This document shows positions 63,201 to 64,000 of a DNA stretch of 64,000 bases, piece by piece (position 1 is the stretch's first letter; each line of letters starts with the position of its first letter). A model generated the notes under the pieces. The model ran no database searches. It saw only the letters and a program-made list of their open reading frames with translations, and was not told where the DNA came from. The translations under genes and the position numbers were made by a program. The DNA comes from Chionis minor (Eukaryota > Chordata > Aves > Charadriiformes > Chionididae), in contig VZSF01006571.1 of assembly GCA_013398295.1 (NCBI GenBank), forward strand, positions 124,001 to 188,000, given 5' to 3'.

Positions 63201-64000
63201 CAGTAGTGAGGGTTTTTAAGGATATGTCAGAGGGGAAAAAGTGTGTTAGAATAGGGATACTTAATCCTCCCCCAGAAAAAGGTGAAGTAATCCAAATGTA
63301 AACGCCAGTTCTATTTTCCATGAGCCTGTGATTTCAAAACCATAGCACTTTTGTTCTGACAAAGCCTTCACTTTCTTCTCAAGCCAGAGGCAAGTGAATG
63401 ATGGGATCTACTTAGGCATTTCCTTCACACCAAAATGTTGCCAGAGGAATCATTGAGAAACTGAGGACTAGAGCAGGGAGCTCATCAAACTAGAAATGGG
63501 TTTTTGGAGAAACACAAACAGAACAAGAAGAAAGAATTCAAGGCACTGTTGCACAAACCCATAAAGCTCAGAGTTTAGCCCCTAAATACTCTGCAGGAAC
63601 ACACTGGTCATGCATCCATCTACTTTTCTCTCTGACTCAAGAGGCGCACAAGAGAAATACATCATGCTATACCAAACATCTTCAGGTAGACTCACATTGA
63701 AGGTACTGTGACAATAAGACAGTAGGTCAGCCTGGCCAGGCAACAGCTGCTGTTGGGACCAAGGGTAGCTCTTGAGGAAAGGTGCATCCTGCAGCAAGCA
63801 GAGTTCTGGCATCATGCAGAAACAGGCTAATAGCCTGGGGGGTTGAGACCTGGAAAGGTGTGACATTGACTCATTTGCCTATGTGTCTGACAGTCACATG
63901 CTTTGAATCTGGACATTTTTTAAAGGTAACATGAACAGTGATTCTCATTTCTCTCTGATTAGCAAAAAACAAAATTATAGGTTTTGACTTGTTGCTTTAA
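60261..64000. other. AT-rich non-coding DNA to the window end
   Basis: No gene or transposon recognised. Overlapping minus-strand frames of up to 94 codons near 61279-61830 and 63582-63866 match nothing known. Contains a short AAAAT repeat at 60645-60664 and an A run at 61428-61440. Confidence 0.7.
60645..60664. repeat. Short AAAAT microsatellite, four units
   Basis: Four consecutive AAAAT-type pentamers. Confidence 0.85.

Overview
The window looks like ordinary non-coding DNA from a bird, most likely a neoavian or passerine species. Two things support this. There are two CR1 LINE 3' ends (34852-35289 and 50298-50778) with the avian-type 3' tail built on ATTCTATG, and three LTRs in the style of avian endogenous retroviruses, including one that starts TGTTGTGGTTTAACCCC on the plus strand, a form I know from songbird genomes. 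The rest is AT-rich and holds no recognisable protein-coding gene, rRNA, tRNA or CRISPR array. No bacterial-type gene organisation is present. The open frames are short, scattered on both strands and in the range chance would give; the only ones I recognise are the tails of the CR1 reverse-transcriptase ORF.

Layout. 1-4631: single-copy sequence with one C-rich patch. 4632-5370: decayed solo LTR. 5371-7570: AT-rich DNA with a TG/TA microsatellite. 7570-9020: a GC-richer patch of unknown origin. 9021-29470: featureless AT-rich DNA with small simple repeats. 29480-30610: a second GC-richer patch. 34852-35289: CR1 copy 1. 41040-41268: a 229-base uninterrupted purine tract. 44973-45043 and 47610-47691: two palindromic structures. 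47242-47307 and 49054-49209: two plus-strand segments bounded by consensus splice signals. 50298-50778: CR1 copy 2. 57531-58055: minus-strand LTR. 59496-60255: better-preserved solo LTR of the same family as 4632-5370, with a perfect 5-base target duplication. The end of the window is unremarkable.

Function. No set of cooperating genes is visible. The window is best read as a gene desert or part of a very long intron. I did not find a new biological system. The items most worth checking are the 66-base candidate exon at 47242-47307 with its downstream partner at 49054-49209, the long homopurine tract, and the LTR and CR1 pairs, which can date insertions. Family names are from memory of avian repeats; all alignments were done by eye.
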